The notes below the pieces were generated by a model. It had not been told where the DNA came from. It worked only from the letters and a program-made list of their open reading frames with translations, and made no database searches. A stretch of 64,000 nucleotides of DNA from Ptychodera flava (Eukaryota > Hemichordata > Enteropneusta > Ptychoderidae): positions 27,917,654-27,981,653 of the forward strand of contig NC_091931.1 in NCBI RefSeq assembly GCF_041260155.1, given 5' to 3'. The translations under genes and the position numbers were made by a program. Positions 51,256-63,569 of the stretch are shown here, piece by piece (within the stretch, counting starts at the first letter, position 1; each line of letters begins with the position of its first letter).

Positions 51256-52780
51256 GTGAGTGTACAGTTTCATGAAGATATACATTTCTAGGTTTATGGA
51301 GATATTGCAGTGCACACGTCTGTGACAAAGAAAGGACACGGCGATTTAGTTTCGTGAACTTTCTTGCGCACCCGCCAATCTCAGAAAACCCTTTTAGGGT
51401 TTCTCTTTAGGGCGCAAGAGGGCGCTCTCTCGCGACAACACCAGCACCCGTGGCAAATATGACGAGGCTCCGCACTACAGTAAACAGTAGGGCCAGAACG
51501 TTGCTGTCCCAGTTTGACCTCGTTCCTTATGCTATTTGTAGATCATTCCTATCAGCGACCCTTTAACCCGAAACACACGATAGGTTGCGTTATCGCCGTC
51601 CTCGCTGATCAAATGGCGTTTCCTGTCAAATAATCAATTAAAAAGAGCACCTGAAACCAGAAGGGGCGTTACGTACGCTAAAATCGGATTGCCACGGCTT
51701 CCATACAGAGCTATTCATTGCCAAAGTTTATCCCAAATAACATCGAGAACGCAAGGAGAAAATAATTGCTCATTAAATGTGATAAATTTAGGAGCGGTAT
51801 AGCAACTGTATCAGGTGCCTATGTCGAAAGGTAGTGCAATTTTATACTAGTTGCTCAAGCTTAAAGTATTTGCACCAGAGGGGTGTATGTAATAATAATA
51901 ACACATAAGACCGTAATGCGCAAATTCAGAATGAACGTTATCAGGAAAGCGAAGTAACGCGGGTTAACCTACCCGGGGTCACTCGTGATCCCAACGGGCC
52001 CGATGTAAAGTGACACCGCAGGTTCTGCAGACAAATTCTCCGCTCATGTGACCTGCCGCGCCGTCCGGCAAAAACCGCGTCGAAAGGACGAAGTGCAGTG
52101 GGTCTTTCCCTCGATTGAGAAATGTTACTTCAGTGTATTGAAATGCGAGGAATGTGTTGAGACAGCGCTAGACTCACCACCGTAATACATGTCGGCATTC
52201 TGTAAGGCGATATCGATATCTGCATTTTATGGCGTTCAATCATCTCGCGAGTTCTCTGCGATGTAATTGTAATTTTACAAATCACTTGCCTTTGTCGTCT
52301 GGTGATTCATTTTCTCTCGTTCAAAACTAGCATGTGACTCATGTTCGGCGGGAAAGCGGAACTTCTCTCCCACATTATAGCTATAAATCCAATTACACAG
52401 CTCGTTTCAGTTGTTGATTAGGTTAAGTTTCGCATTTGATTTGCACGATGGAAACAGAGATAGGCATAGAGATAGACACTATAAATGAATGCGGAGACAA
52501 AGAACAGACAGATATACCCTCGACCCTAGAGATTCTCTGGAGTCTATGGACAGACACAGACACACAGACAGAGACGCAGACAGGTTGGTGCTGGAGAATC
52601 AGCGTGTGGAGAACGAGGACATAAATTTCAATTTACATGAAAACTTACCCCTGTCCATGATTTACATGTATTTGAAAATCAAAAATAGACCTGTCACTTG
52701 TGCATGATGCACTCTAATAGTCAAGTACTGGGACTATGTATTCAACGAGTGTTGAGTCCTGCCGATAAAATCTTACTTAC
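51256..52780. other. No recognised gene
   Basis: Nothing convincing. A short frame at 52436-52624 runs through GACAGA-rich simple sequence. Confidence 0.4.
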
Positions 52781-52901
52781 GCATTCCAATCTTTGTACGC
52801 AATTTTTGAGAGGTCCACTTGAAAATGACAACTTGAATTGCAAAAACTTGAACGGCAGCCAACAGCGCCATCTTAATAACAGCCGTTTGTCGCTCTCCCA
52901 T
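52781..52901 (-). CDS. Possible leader exon A (hydrophobic N-terminus)
   Basis: ATG at 52899-52901, 40 codons plus one base, then donor gtaagt. Encodes MGERQTAVIKMALLAAVQVF and AIQVVIFKWTSQKLR, a single hydrophobic segment followed by positive charges, as in a type II signal anchor. The sequence upstream is purine-rich on this strand, so it is not an internal exon. The following exons were not found. Confidence 0.3.
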
Positions 52902-54590
52902 CTTTCTTCTTTGTTTTTTCCCTTTCTGGGTTTTACCCCTTTCCTTTGCTAACGTCAGTATGGTACGTCTAAGATCGAGTTTTAACATACACGAACTTAG
53001 ATATAGTTAAAGCATAGGTTAATAATTGATCCGCACTGCATGGTATACTGTATAGAAGAACAGTGGGCTGCTTTGCTCTGCACCCACTGTACAACAGTGA
53101 AAGTTTTCTTTTCTTCGCGCCACGTCACAAAATATAAGTTTCATTTCTTCTTGCCGCAGACTATCCCCACTGAAGATTCGATATTGTAACCACACATAGA
53201 GATAGACCTACAGAGTCAATGTCGGAAACTATACAATTGCGGCTTTCTATAGAGTAACATTTGCAAGGCCATCGAGTATAATGCTCCGTAACGGATCAAA
53301 AATCAGTGGCCTTGTCGTTGAAACGTCATACCCTGAAGCCTAGTTCAACTCTTTAGAAATGTTACGAAATGTGGTTCAGAAATGTTGTATGTATGCATTT
53401 TGAAATTTAAAAACTCGCATGTAAACGTTTATTCAAACCTTCCTGTAGGGAACATCAAATCATTCCCTCATTGATCATATTGGAAAAACAAATTAGGCCG
53501 TGTTAATAAAATTCTTTGTTTGCCGTTCTTGGATTTTTGAAAAACCTACCAGCCAGCCAGCAAAAAAAACAAACACAGAAAAAAAAACACAACACAGATC
53601 AATCGCATAAACTCTAACTTTTCCATCGGTTTATGGGTCACAAGTATGAAAAAATAATCTGTTACATTTACAATGCAGTGTTTCTTATGCTCTTCATTAG
53701 CACGCTGAAAACAATGCGTGGAAACAAAGGTTATATTTGTATAAGTACAACAAGCATACTTAGAGTTAGGTGACTCTGAGTCTGAACAAAAATTCCATAA
53801 TAAACAATGGCAATAAACACTATACCAGTACATAATGTACAACATGTACAGTGTGATAGTAATCAACTGGTTGTGTTACGAAGATCTACAGATTGTCTCT
53901 GACGGAGATTTATGCACTCAGTCTGGGTGGTCATAGGTGCCAGTAAAACTATTAATTAAAATAACAAGATCTCAAATATGAATAAAAAGCATATTTGCGA
54001 CAAATGCAACTTACGTATACGAGGATGTTTACAAAGTTTTGAAGAAAACAAAATATATTTGAATTAACACCTAATGAAGGAACCTAAGAATTTCACGTAA
54101 TGAGTTCAATTTTGCAACGTGTCTAAGTGACATTTGTATATTATTCTTGCAAAACCTGAACATTCCACATATTAAACTGCAAAAGTTACTGAGTATAACA
54201 AAGTATAGATGTCACTCAGAAAACAAATGCTAAACATCTTGGTAAAAGGTGAAACTACTGTCTCTTCCATACAACACAGTCCCTCTATCCATAGTGGATA
54301 GAGGGACTGTGCATATACAATTAGAATTTTTGCAGTAAGAAGAGTGGGTAGCTGAGCAAATCATAACAGCCTCGAGTACAAATCCTCCTTTTTAAGTGTC
54401 AAATAAATACAAGTCCTGAGCACTGTTTCTGCTGAGTTAAATGCTCCATTAGCTGTAACTTTAAAGGCTATTTATTCTGAATTTTGTGTATCAACTAGTC
54501 TTTTACCCGAATTCTAATAGCGCTGATCTCGGTGTCAGGTTTGTTACTATATATAGCTGCGCGCGCGACTTCGAACACCGCTGCCTGAAA
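52902..54590. other. AT-rich stretch with one hairpin
   Basis: A 106-codon minus-strand frame (53546-53866) exists, but its tail is derived from a poly-A-rich stretch and I do not accept it. The only structure seen is the hairpin at 54275-54311. Confidence 0.35.
54275..54311. repeat. Perfect 17-bp hairpin
   Basis: CACAGTCCCTCTATCCA, loop tag, then the exact reverse complement. The short loop and stem do not fit a microRNA precursor. It may be the trace of a palindromic transposon end. Confidence 0.85.
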
Positions 54591-54596
54591 ATCGGA

Positions 54597-55325
54597 CAAA
54601 TTGTGTTACTGCATGCGCGGTCGTTGTTGTTGTTCTCAGTTATGTAAAAAGTTAAAACATGAGTATGAAAATCAATACTTAGAAACTTGGAAGAGAACCC
54701 TTTTCAATGATTCAAGGAAGAATGGAAGTGGTAACAAACTGCGCACTTATAGAATCTTCAAGACCAAGTTTGGTTTTGAAAAATATTTAAGAGATATTTC
54801 AGATTTCAGGTTACGTAGAAGTTTAACAAAATATAGACTGAGTGATCATAATTTGCGTGTTGAAATTGGTAGGAAATGTAAACCTCATTTACCTTTAAAT
54901 GAAAGAATTTGCTTGAGATGTGATAGTAATGTAATAGATGATGAGTTTCACTTTTTATTCACATGCAAGTGTCATATTTCTGAGACATTGATTTTGTGCC
55001 AGAAAAGCGGGACAGATCTTTCTATCACTATGAGTGTCGAAGAAAAAGTAAAAAAGATGAAAAAGATTATGGAACAGAATTTTCTAAACCTTGCTATATT
55101 TATAAGGAATTCTGGTGTTTGCTGACCCCTCCAGTAGCTACCTACAGTTTGCTGTTTACAGTCAGAGTTATAAATTGTACTTCAATTCAATTTACTTGAA
55201 TTTTAATATCCATTTGATGGTGTTCAGTTTTGGACATGTTGTTCTTTCATCTGAAATGTACCATACCACACTCTCTGTCAGTGTGTGTTGAGTAATAAAA
55301 GATTGATTGATTGATTGATTGATTG
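54597..55325 (+). mobile_element. 5'-truncated LINE, 3' end of ORF2
   Basis: The open frame 54601-55125 encodes the extreme C-terminus of a non-LTR retrotransposon protein: NKLRTYRIFKTKFGFEKYL, RRSLTKYRLSDHNLRVEIGR, then a cysteine/histidine motif RICLRCDSNVIDDEFHFLF and TCKCH (C-x2-C...H...C). This follows the reverse transcriptase in CR1/L2-like and related clades. It ends with a TGATT-type tail (ttgattgattgattgattga, 55302-55325), typical of the 3' end of such elements. The RT and endonuclease domains are missing through 5' truncation. The frame is still open, so the copy is not very old. The clade is tentative. Confidence 0.8.
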
Positions 55326-57190
55326 AACTTATAGTCTGAGCCATAAATTCATATGAATTAGTGTGATTTTCTGTATGCATTATGACGCTAGCAGGTTTTG
55401 ATTTCATCGTTCTTGCCGAAAATGCAGACAAATTTTTGCACATTAATGAAAGAAAAATGACGTTAAGTGATCAGCGCTATTGCATACTAAAATGCTGAAT
55501 ATTCTGTTTGTCAAGACAGCAATGCCGAATGGCCATTGCTATTTTTGAAAACTGAATTCTAATCCGGACTTATAAAATGACCACATCGTTTTTAGCACAA
55601 AAACAGTGTTCAAAGTGAAAGCAACTTATACTGCGTACGAACTATTTGGAGCATTCAAACAACGAACATTTCACCGGCGGTAACTGCTTGCCCCACCACC
55701 GGGCTGCTTGCCCCCTCGTGATCAATCGCGGATCGCGCAGAAGCTGATGGAAATTCAGTTCCATTCCTTATTCGAAGCTAAACCAGTCAAGATTGTTTTC
55801 GATCCGTCTTGTATGGAGACCAAGCCAATACAGCGCACTTCCGCCGATTTGCAAACTTTGAGGGAGAAATAAACTTGTGAAACGGTCGATCGATCTTCAT
55901 TACGGTATACTGCAGTCCACTACAACAGGAGGTGCACATGTACACTTTACGTACAGCGGTTGATGTACCCCTTTGCGATAGGTAATCTGATTTGTATCGA
56001 AACGATCGTACGACATTTGCGTTTTTGAGACATTTGAGTAAGTTGCTGCGTCATTGCCGACAAAGGAAGGACACAACGCATCGTATTTTCGAGCATACGA
56101 TCTGTGTTTGTTTTTCATATTTCGTCCAAAAACCTACCCGCACGCGGACGGCAAACAAAGAATTTATTTTACGGCGCCCTACCCAATATTTACCGACACT
56201 CGGAATTCAAAATGGCCGCCGTCCCTCCTTTGACACTGGGGTGTAGTCAGCTTGTAGATTTTTACAAAAATAAGCCTGTAAAAACGTTAATTACTCTATG
56301 AGCTTCGAATTCATCAGTATAAGAAATTGAGAACCAGAATATCTGTCGCCGTGGCGCCTTCTACCTTAACCGAATCATGAAAGGCGATACTTATGAGCGG
56401 TAGCAGATTTGTTTTTAAGGCTGTCGATTTGTCGGGTTTCTTTTCCACTGCTCCAATGATCGAAAACAATCGACCAGAACATCTATATCCGTTTGTTGTT
56501 TGTGTACCCTGACAAGGAAAACAAAATCATGCGTAGCATGAAATCGCTTTGGCCAAAGAAAAACAATCTAAAGATCATCTATACTGACGCACATGATTTA
56601 TAATGGCAACAATGTAAAGATAGCCGAGTAGGCGTTACTTTGTTGTCTGTCAAATTCTGTTCTCCTGTGTCCGTTACTCACGATTAACATCTATGCACTT
56701 TTGTGGAGTAATTAAATTTGACGCAATATCTTCCGCCAGAAAGTCATCAGATGATGATGTCAGAATGCACGTATAAGAGTATCATTATTATGATTCACGA
56801 TTTTAACGCAGTCACTATTCACGTAGAATACATCCGATTTCGCCAGTGTCGCCCGTGTACAGTGTGACACACAGGCATGTAATGTACACGCATGCTCAGT
56901 GAACGGGAGAGAAACAAGCACAGACTCACTGGCAATGCTTTCGCTGCAAAGCTTACTGTAACAATACCAAACCCGCCAGCTTGATTTCTGAAACTGCCAT
57001 GCTTCACAGAGTAAGGCGAACGACACACAAGGCTTTAATTCTCTGTGACGAAAAACCCGAAGTGTGCCCGATGCATTTTTTCAACACGGATAACATTCGT
57101 GTGAGCAATTAAAAAAAGTGTCATTTTTATTTTGAAAATGGAAATGTATAGGAAAATTTAGCTTTTTGTTTATTTGTTTGTTTGTTCACA
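55326..57190. other. Intergenic stretch with one MITE remnant
   Basis: Apart from the degraded MITE near 56150-56369 I see nothing. Short overlapping frames near 55992-56301 fall in or next to that repeat. Confidence 0.4.
56150..56369 (-). mobile_element. TTAA MITE, copy 8 (partial, diverged)
   Basis: The right end gcgccttctaccttaa and the internal aaaatggccgccgtccctcc word identify it. The left end is not clear. Confidence 0.65.
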
Positions 57191-57202
57191 AATATTACTT
57201 AC

Positions 57203-57425
57203 AGTACTTGTGCTCTGTTTGTGAAATGCAGATCATTTTTCTAATGCCATAATCACACGGAAGTGTCTGGTATCCAACTCGAACGTCCGTAATGTCCATT
57301 TTTAAAAACTTAATTTTGGCCCGAGCTGGAATCCATCCGTAAACATCAAACGGCATTAACAGCATAGGAAGGCGAATACTTTGTACACCAGCAAGCAAGG
57401 AAATGCATATGATTCTGTAGAGCAT
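57203..57425 (-). CDS. Possible leader exon B of a secreted protein
   Basis: ATG at 57423-57425, 74 codons plus one base, then donor gtaagt. MLYRIICISLLAGVQS looks like a cleavable signal peptide. It is followed by PFDVYGWIPARAKIKFLKMD and RVGYQTLPCDYGIRKM, a balanced protein-like sequence with two cysteines. An acceptor-like ttatgctctacag overlaps the start, so it might instead be internal. Family unknown and downstream exons not found. Confidence 0.4.
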
Positions 57426-58022
57426 AAATAGTAAAAAATATTATCTACAGGTACATCCGCAATCTCTAAGTGAATTTCTTTATATATTGTAAGATTCTAG
57501 CTCTAGATTCGCCATAGTGTATGTAGCTTCTTATTGTTTTTTTTCGAAGCAAACACACAGAGAAATTGGGGGCGCTTAACTCTCAAAACACTAAGGGGGC
57601 GAGGATAATTTACGACACGCGCATGACAGACGAAATTCATCGTGTTTAACAGAACGTCGAAAGAAGACAAATAAAAAATAGTATCTACCTAAATCTATGT
57701 ATTTCGATTGCTGCGTCTAAATATGCACAAACTACAGGCCATGGTCAAGCCATGGCAACAGTATGTGTATCTTCAGATTTTGTTTTAAAATATTTGTTTG
57801 AAAGCCAGCCAGCAGTTTAAACTTCCTGAAAAACATTAATTTATTATTTGCTTAGGGAGTTCAACTCACAATTTCGTTAGCGTTCAGCCATCATCCCTAC
57901 AAAGGGTATGCAAACTAGTAAATTGTAAGCGGCATGTTACACTGACAGTCCAGCCGCTATCTTCTCAGATGTCAGAATGAGACCAGCTGTCCACGCCAAA
58001 TTAAACATGTTAAACGGCTAGC

Positions 58023-58292
58023 TTAACGCATGCATGCCCGCATAGCTATCCCGGAACGTATGCGATGCACGGCTTGCTTAATGTGGGAGCTATCAGATGT
58101 GTGATGTTCTCGGATCGACTCTGCCTGAATTAACGTCGATAACAATTCAATGACGCCTTGACTTTCACCGTTTGCATTGTGTAATTCGATCAATGGGTAT
58201 CCCGTGTGAGCCGCACCGAATATCTGCATCACACTGCTACTCCAACGGTGTACCGGTAATTGCGTCACCAAGTCAGCTGTCATGCTCATCAC
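58023..58292 (-). CDS. Unsupported 89-codon frame, possible small gene
   Basis: ATG to stop with a protein-like residue mix, for example VMQIFGAAHTGYPLIELHNA and ESQGVIELLSTLIQAESIRE. No splice sites, signal peptide or known motif. It could be a small gene, an exon or chance. Confidence 0.2.
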   Translation of the reverse strand: MMSMTADLVTQLPVHRWSSSVMQIFGAAHTGYPLIELHNANGESQGVIELLSTLIQAESIREHHTSDSSHIKQAVHRIRSGIAMRACMR

Positions 58293-58418
58293 TCTCTAAC
58301 TTATCTCACGATTTCAAGAGATTTTTGACCCTGTAGACCCTCACATTCGAAGGATAAATTCCAGACTGCAGTCAGGCCAATTCAACCAGTCCGGACATTG
58401 AAAAAAATATACACTGAC

Positions 58419-58541
58419 CTCAGTAGGAAACACGCTTTTCTTCATCTTAAAGCTGCTGGCCATAATGATCAATGTTATGTAGAAAATAGTCCGCAGCATA
58501 CACCTAAAAATCAGGCCGACCGCGATGGAAGAAAACATCAT
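58419..58541 (-). CDS. Possible leader exon C (hydrophobic N-terminus)
   Basis: ATG at 58539-58541 with a second Met 14 codons later, 41 codons in phase 0, donor gtcagt. Encodes MLRTIFYITLIIMASSFKMK then KSVFPTE, again a hydrophobic segment ending in positive charge. Downstream exons not identified. Confidence 0.3.
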
Positions 58542-59347
58542 TCATAATATCTCGTGTAAACAGTATCACCTCCTTAAATTTTGTTGATCTTAGGCCGCAA
58601 AACAGCGCGCAATAGCTGTCTCTAGGAGGTACGTTAAATAGAATGATGTGAAGAATGCCGGCTGTCCTGTAATTATCCTTGGAAAGATGAGTGTCCCAAT
58701 TAATTAGCGAACTCAAACATTCGCTTCACGCACTTTGGAAGTATAGCTGAACTTCCCACGGCGTTGAATTTCTTTGAAACGCAGATTAGATAGAGCAATG
58801 GGATGTCTGAAAAAAGCCAGCAAACTAAAATCTAACGCCTTTTAACACCACTGAGAAGGAGGTCAACTATTAAAATTACAAATAAAATCAGCAATTAGTT
58901 ACCGATCCCATGCTGAGACAGAAATTTTCCCTTTGGAAAGTTCAAGAGTCATTGACGGAAACTTTTCGAGTATTTCAAGTGTGTGGTGAAGAATGACGGT
59001 AACATTTCTGACGATGCAATCCAATAGAGTGACGGTCTGTATACAGAGTGGGTAAAAAAACAAACGAAATTCTGTATCTCATCTTACGCGGCGCTCTCAT
59101 TCGCGAACGAAGGAGGCGCCCCCATATTCAGTCTGATTTTTCTTCTGTAAAAAGGGTTTTTATGATTTATGATTCTTGTTTCAAAACATCTATCGCAGTT
59201 GGTGTTGTTGTTTTTGAATTTGGTTGCTCTCATTTACTTCCTGACTAATTTATTTAATTCCATCCTGATTGCGTTGTGCCAAATGTAACGCAATTCAGTC
59301 TGATACATGTCAACTTACAATGCATTGTGAAGATGCCATGCAGTCGA
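58542..59347. other. No recognised feature
   Basis: AT-rich sequence with short frames only. Confidence 0.4.
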
Positions 59348-59450
59348 CTAAGATAGAACGTGCCTTGGGGACAGGTATTCGAACTCTCAAATTTTAACAA
59401 TGTTTTGCTGATCTACCACTTGTTTTCGCTCATTTTGACGCCATTGAAGT
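59348..59450 (+). mobile_element. TTAA MITE, copy 9 (left end only)
   Basis: About 100 bases matching the left end (agatagaacgtgccttgggg and on), then the match stops. Confidence 0.75.
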
Positions 59451-59972
59451 GAACGACACACGATAAAATAAGCTAACAACTGTTATAGTCTGCACACAAA
59501 TGCTCGATAGCCAATATTGTTAAAATCATAATCACTCGTTTCAAGTCTTCAACCGAAAAATCCACACATACTATACGTATTGTTCCTTCTTTTCTATTAT
59601 ACATTGTAAGAACACAGGTGTCTAGAAATGATATATTTCATTACAGACGACTGGAAAAAAGGTTCGCAGAACCGTTATTATCAAAGTCATTGAGCGAAAA
59701 CTTTACAAGCTGAACGTGGTATTGACAGAGGCATTGTTCATAGCACTGCCGGTATGTCTGAAAAGACACTTGAACCTTTACCTTGTCAACCAAAAATACC
59801 AAGTTCCTTGAAAAAGTCAGTGTCATGCTTCTTTCGGTCCCATTTATAAGTGAATGAGTAATAACGGTGCGCCACAATGTAAAATACGAGGCTACAGAAT
59901 GTAGGTGATACCATTTCATTACAGAATATATTTGGACAACATTGCTACTTTGGTCTTATCGTCCTTCATTAT

Positions 59973-60160
59973 CAGCTCTTTATCGGAGAAGCCTGAAACC
60001 AGAAGTCATTATGTCTGTTACGTCACGAAGCGTGTTCATGATTTACTTCCCAATGACAGAAGAGTGCAAAGAGAATCTGTTTTATTCTTTGCGATTTACA
60101 TTTGATGATGCTTTTATTAATAAGAAACTTCTCTTCTTTTTTGCGCTGTTCTTTCAATAT
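59973..60160 (+). repeat. Diverged duplicate segment, copy A
   Basis: Matches 61104-61275 in scattered blocks, for example gaaaccagaagt, acg...gttcatgatt and agaagag, at perhaps two thirds identity. No coding role was recognised, although the copy A side has a 93-codon plus frame (59942-60223). Confidence 0.5.
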
Positions 60161-60580
60161 CCAGTGCTGGCAGTGGCCGAGATTGGATTAGCAAAAAAGG
60201 GAGACTTTGGTTACGTAACTTAGAATTAAGTATCCCCTTGATTTTTGTCGAGCATACAAAGGGGCACAATATTTGAAGCCCCGGATGCTTGATTAGTCAG
60301 TATCGGGTCCTTTGAATCTGTACCGGATGTGTCTGTTATCTTTCACGGGACGGATTACCGTGATATACCTCGATGGGTTCAGCGCTTCAAGATCAGATAT
60401 GTCCGAATGGGATACCCTATATATGACAGAACAACACCGCACACTTTGTGCCCAGAGTAGTCTGTGAAGATGCTTTTGGTTTCACGTGACCATGGAAACA
60501 GTTCACGGCACATATTCCTTTGAACTTGGTGAAAGGTCTCAGTCTTTGACTTTCTTTCGTTTCTTTGGTAAATGTTTGAA

Positions 60581-60941
60581 TTAAGGTAGAACGCACCTCG
60601 GGGACAGACATTCGGACTCTCAAACTTTTACAATTCTCTTCTGATATACAACATGTGGGGATTCATTTGAAAGCTCTTGGTGAAAAAAAAACTTTTCACC
60701 GGCTTAGTTTTTCGAAATTCGAAAAAAAATATTTTTCTCCATAGAGTTAACACAGGGATGGCGGCCATTTTGAATTTCTAATATCGGTAAATCTTGGGTA
60801 ATTTGTTTCTCTTGTACCAAAATTTGCATGGTGACCCCCTGTTTTTATTCTTGATTTTGAAAGAGAATGATTGAAAGATTCCTTGAGGAAAGTTTGAGCA
60901 AAAGTTTAAGTCTTTCACTTTCGAGGTGCATACTACCTTAA
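60581..60941 (+). mobile_element. TTAA MITE, copy 10 (well preserved)
   Basis: Full copy with both TTAA flanks: ttaaggtagaacgcacctcg to gtgcatactaccttaa. A good reference copy for the family. Confidence 0.9.
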
Positions 60942-61103
60942 AGCGGGTCAACATGCAAAATACAAGTTCACGAACTGTAAATGGTAAGATTAAATTACAC
61001 CCTCTCTCTGTATTGCTCCTTTGATATTTCCATTGATCTCTGAAAATCAACGAGAATAAGCAAAAAAGCACTGAAAGGTCTCAATCTCAAACAGTTCCCC
61101 TGG

Positions 61104-61275
61104 TCAGCTCCTTATCAGGGACAACCGAAACCAGAAGTATTTTTATCTGTCACGAGAACGGTTCATGATTATCATCGCAAAAAAGCAGAAGAGCGGGTAA
61201 AATAATTTTAGATTCTAAAGATGATAGCAATGTTTATTCACAAGAAACGATAATTTTATTTTATACTGTTATTTT
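61104..61275 (+). repeat. Diverged duplicate segment, copy B
   Basis: Partner of 59973-60160. A MITE copy lies downstream of each segment, 0.4 kb after copy A and about 50 bases after copy B, so a larger duplicated unit is possible. Confidence 0.5.
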
Positions 61276-61321
61276 GATATAAAGTGGACGAGTTCTCTGA
61301 ATTAACAAACCAAGACTTTGG

Positions 61322-61688
61322 TTAAGGTATAAGGAGCCCAGGGAAGAGGTATTTGGACTCTCAAACTTTTACAATTCTTTTCTAATCTACCACTTGTATG
61401 AGGGTTCATTTTAAAGCTCTTGGTGTAAGAAAACTTTTTATCGTCTTAGTTTTTCGAAAATCAAAAATTCTATTTTTCTCCATAGAGTTAACACAAGGAT
61501 GGTCTTCATTTTAAATTTCAACTGTCGGTTAATCTTTGGTAATTTTTATCTCTAGCACCAAAATTTGCACGGTGACCCCTAGTTTTTATTCTTGATTTTG
61601 AAAAAGAATGATTGAAATATTCCTTGAGGAAAGTTTGAGCAAAAGTTTAAGTCTTTCACTTTCGAGGCGCATAAGCTTACTACCTTAA
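61322..61688 (+). mobile_element. TTAA MITE, copy 11
   Basis: Full copy, ttaaggtataaggagccc to cttactaccttaa, close in sequence to copy 10. Confidence 0.88.
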
Positions 61689-62284
61689 AGAACGCCTATG
61701 ACGACGTGCGACACATTTATCAGTAGACGAGTAGTCAGAGGAGCTTTCGATGTCTTTCCTGCGCTTTGTAATTTTTTTCATTTCTATGGATGTCATGATT
61801 ATCTTCAGTCGCCGAGAGATGGCTTCCGGTATTCATTAAAAGACAAAAGGAGGCGTCCCAGGCAAGATGGTAACCAAGCGCTTTGTGTCCACTTCATGTA
61901 GCGATTAATGTTTCCACAATAGTTCCAACAATAGTTCGACGCGACATTGATGACATGCTGGTATACGTGGCGTGTTTATTTGAAGGCCAAAAAAAGACAG
62001 CTTAAAACAACCGCACCGCGGCCACACCCCATACTCACTCAGTTTATGAAAAGAACCAAAAATTACATTTTCCGGGTTCACTTTGTTTTACTTGCGCATC
62101 CTGTGAGAACTAGGGTAAACATAAAAGAGGGGCTGACGTTCTGGAGACCCCGTACTTCCAAGTCCCTGTTCCTCGTTCTCTGCATACTTACACGTCTGCC
62201 TACTTGGTATGCGCAGAACCCCCTTTATAAGAGTCCCTGTATTGTTCGCCTGTTTTTGAACAGGTAAACAGGGGTTTACCTTAG
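61689..62284. other. No recognised feature
   Basis: A 106-codon plus-strand frame (61947-62267) has no known motif or splice support and is left out. Confidence 0.4.
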
Positions 62285-62499
62285 CTGACAAACCGTTTTG
62301 ACGATTTAAGTTGTCAGCGTGTCGATCGTTCATGTCCGGCGCCTGTCGGCTACAACAGCAACGTCACGGGGACAACGTCATACGCCGCGGCGCTTTCGTC
62401 TCGTCATGTGCAATCTGGTGACGGCAAATTGAGTTCCGAAGAAGTCTTTCCAACTTTACCTGTAGAGCAAACAGTCTCGATTTTCACTGCCCGAAACAG
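62285..62499 (+). CDS. Possible extracellular exon, unknown gene
   Basis: A 215-base open stretch, phase 0 to 2, between acceptor gtttaccttag and donor gtgagg. Encodes DDLSCQRVDRSCPAPVGYNS, an NVT glycosylation sequon, and SSEEVFPTLPVEQTVSIFTA. The two cysteines and the sequon suggest an ectodomain. The acceptor is only fair and no partner exon was found. Confidence 0.25.
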
Positions 62500-63380
62500 G
62501 TGAGGCGATTGATATAAGAGGTCGTATATATAATACATTGTGCTGTATTTTAAGCTTTCACTCAGAACAAATCACTTCCAGGAATGGCAATTGCTTAGCT
62601 CAATTTCAAGGGCAGTGACAAGAATCCTAGACTTGCACCCTTCAGAGGTCAACAGTGTCAGGGCCATCGTGTGCGGCGGAGTGTAAAGGGGCCAGGAGAA
62701 AAACAGCTTCAGTACTCCGAGTTTCCAATGAAATACAGCATTTTAAAATGAATCAACTTGAATATTGATGAACTTACACACACAGCGCACAGCTCCCTTT
62801 AATCTTTAGAAAATTGGAAATCTTTACACTTCCAAGGATCTATTTTTTTACCTGTCCGGTCTGCCGCTTTAGTACGTGGGCGGTTCCGTGGTTTTTATAT
62901 GCACCGTAAAGAATCTTCCATTATTACGAAGGGGTGAGCTTTTGATGTCATCATATATACGAATGTGCTCGAGCTATGATACATCTAACATAAACTTGTT
63001 AATAACTGTTCAGTCCTTCTCACATCGAGTACGCACCGAAACAAACAGACCGTAATTGGAAGCTTTTGTGGAGAAAAATTCGAAATGTGGATCATAGGGG
63101 CTTTTGAAGAGTACATGTAAAATGGACTATTATGAAGGAGTAGCCCGGGAGCCGTATCATTGTTTAAAAACTATCTACTGTTGATTGACCAATCAAAGTG
63201 CTCAATTCAGGGTGTTTTATTTACTCATGAAGCCTTGGTCATCAAATTCCAGAAACGAATGACAGCGCCGTAGTAAAGTACTGTCCAATCAAAAGTGAAC
63301 ATGTCATATTCTGTAGACATCTGGTACATTTTAATATTCAAATTTGGTAACACAGCGGAAACCAGCTGCAACACAAAATC
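62500..63380. other. No recognised feature
   Basis: AT-rich, without coding or repeat signals that I can support. Confidence 0.4.
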
Positions 63381-63386
63381 CGCTGT

Positions 63387-63425
63387 GCCCTAGGGCATTT
63401 ATATAATGTGCCCTAGGGCATTTAT
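63387..63425. repeat. Direct repeat containing a palindrome
   Basis: gtgccctagggcatttat occurs twice, 21-22 bases apart. Each contains the palindrome tgccctagggca. Confidence 0.8.
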
Positions 63426-63569
63426 GGGATGTTCCATTACATTGGAAGGCTATTTCACAAATAAAAGTTTTAATTCAAATCCTAAACATGTTACATTGAC
63501 AAAGGGGACGGTTAACGTAAACACATTGAAAACGAAAATATATCAGTTAGGGGCGATAGTTTTTAAGTC

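Noticed and set aside
53546-53866. 106-codon frame ending in a hydrophobic tail
   Set aside because: The hydrophobic tail is the translation of a poly-A-rich stretch; no signal peptide, motif or splice support.
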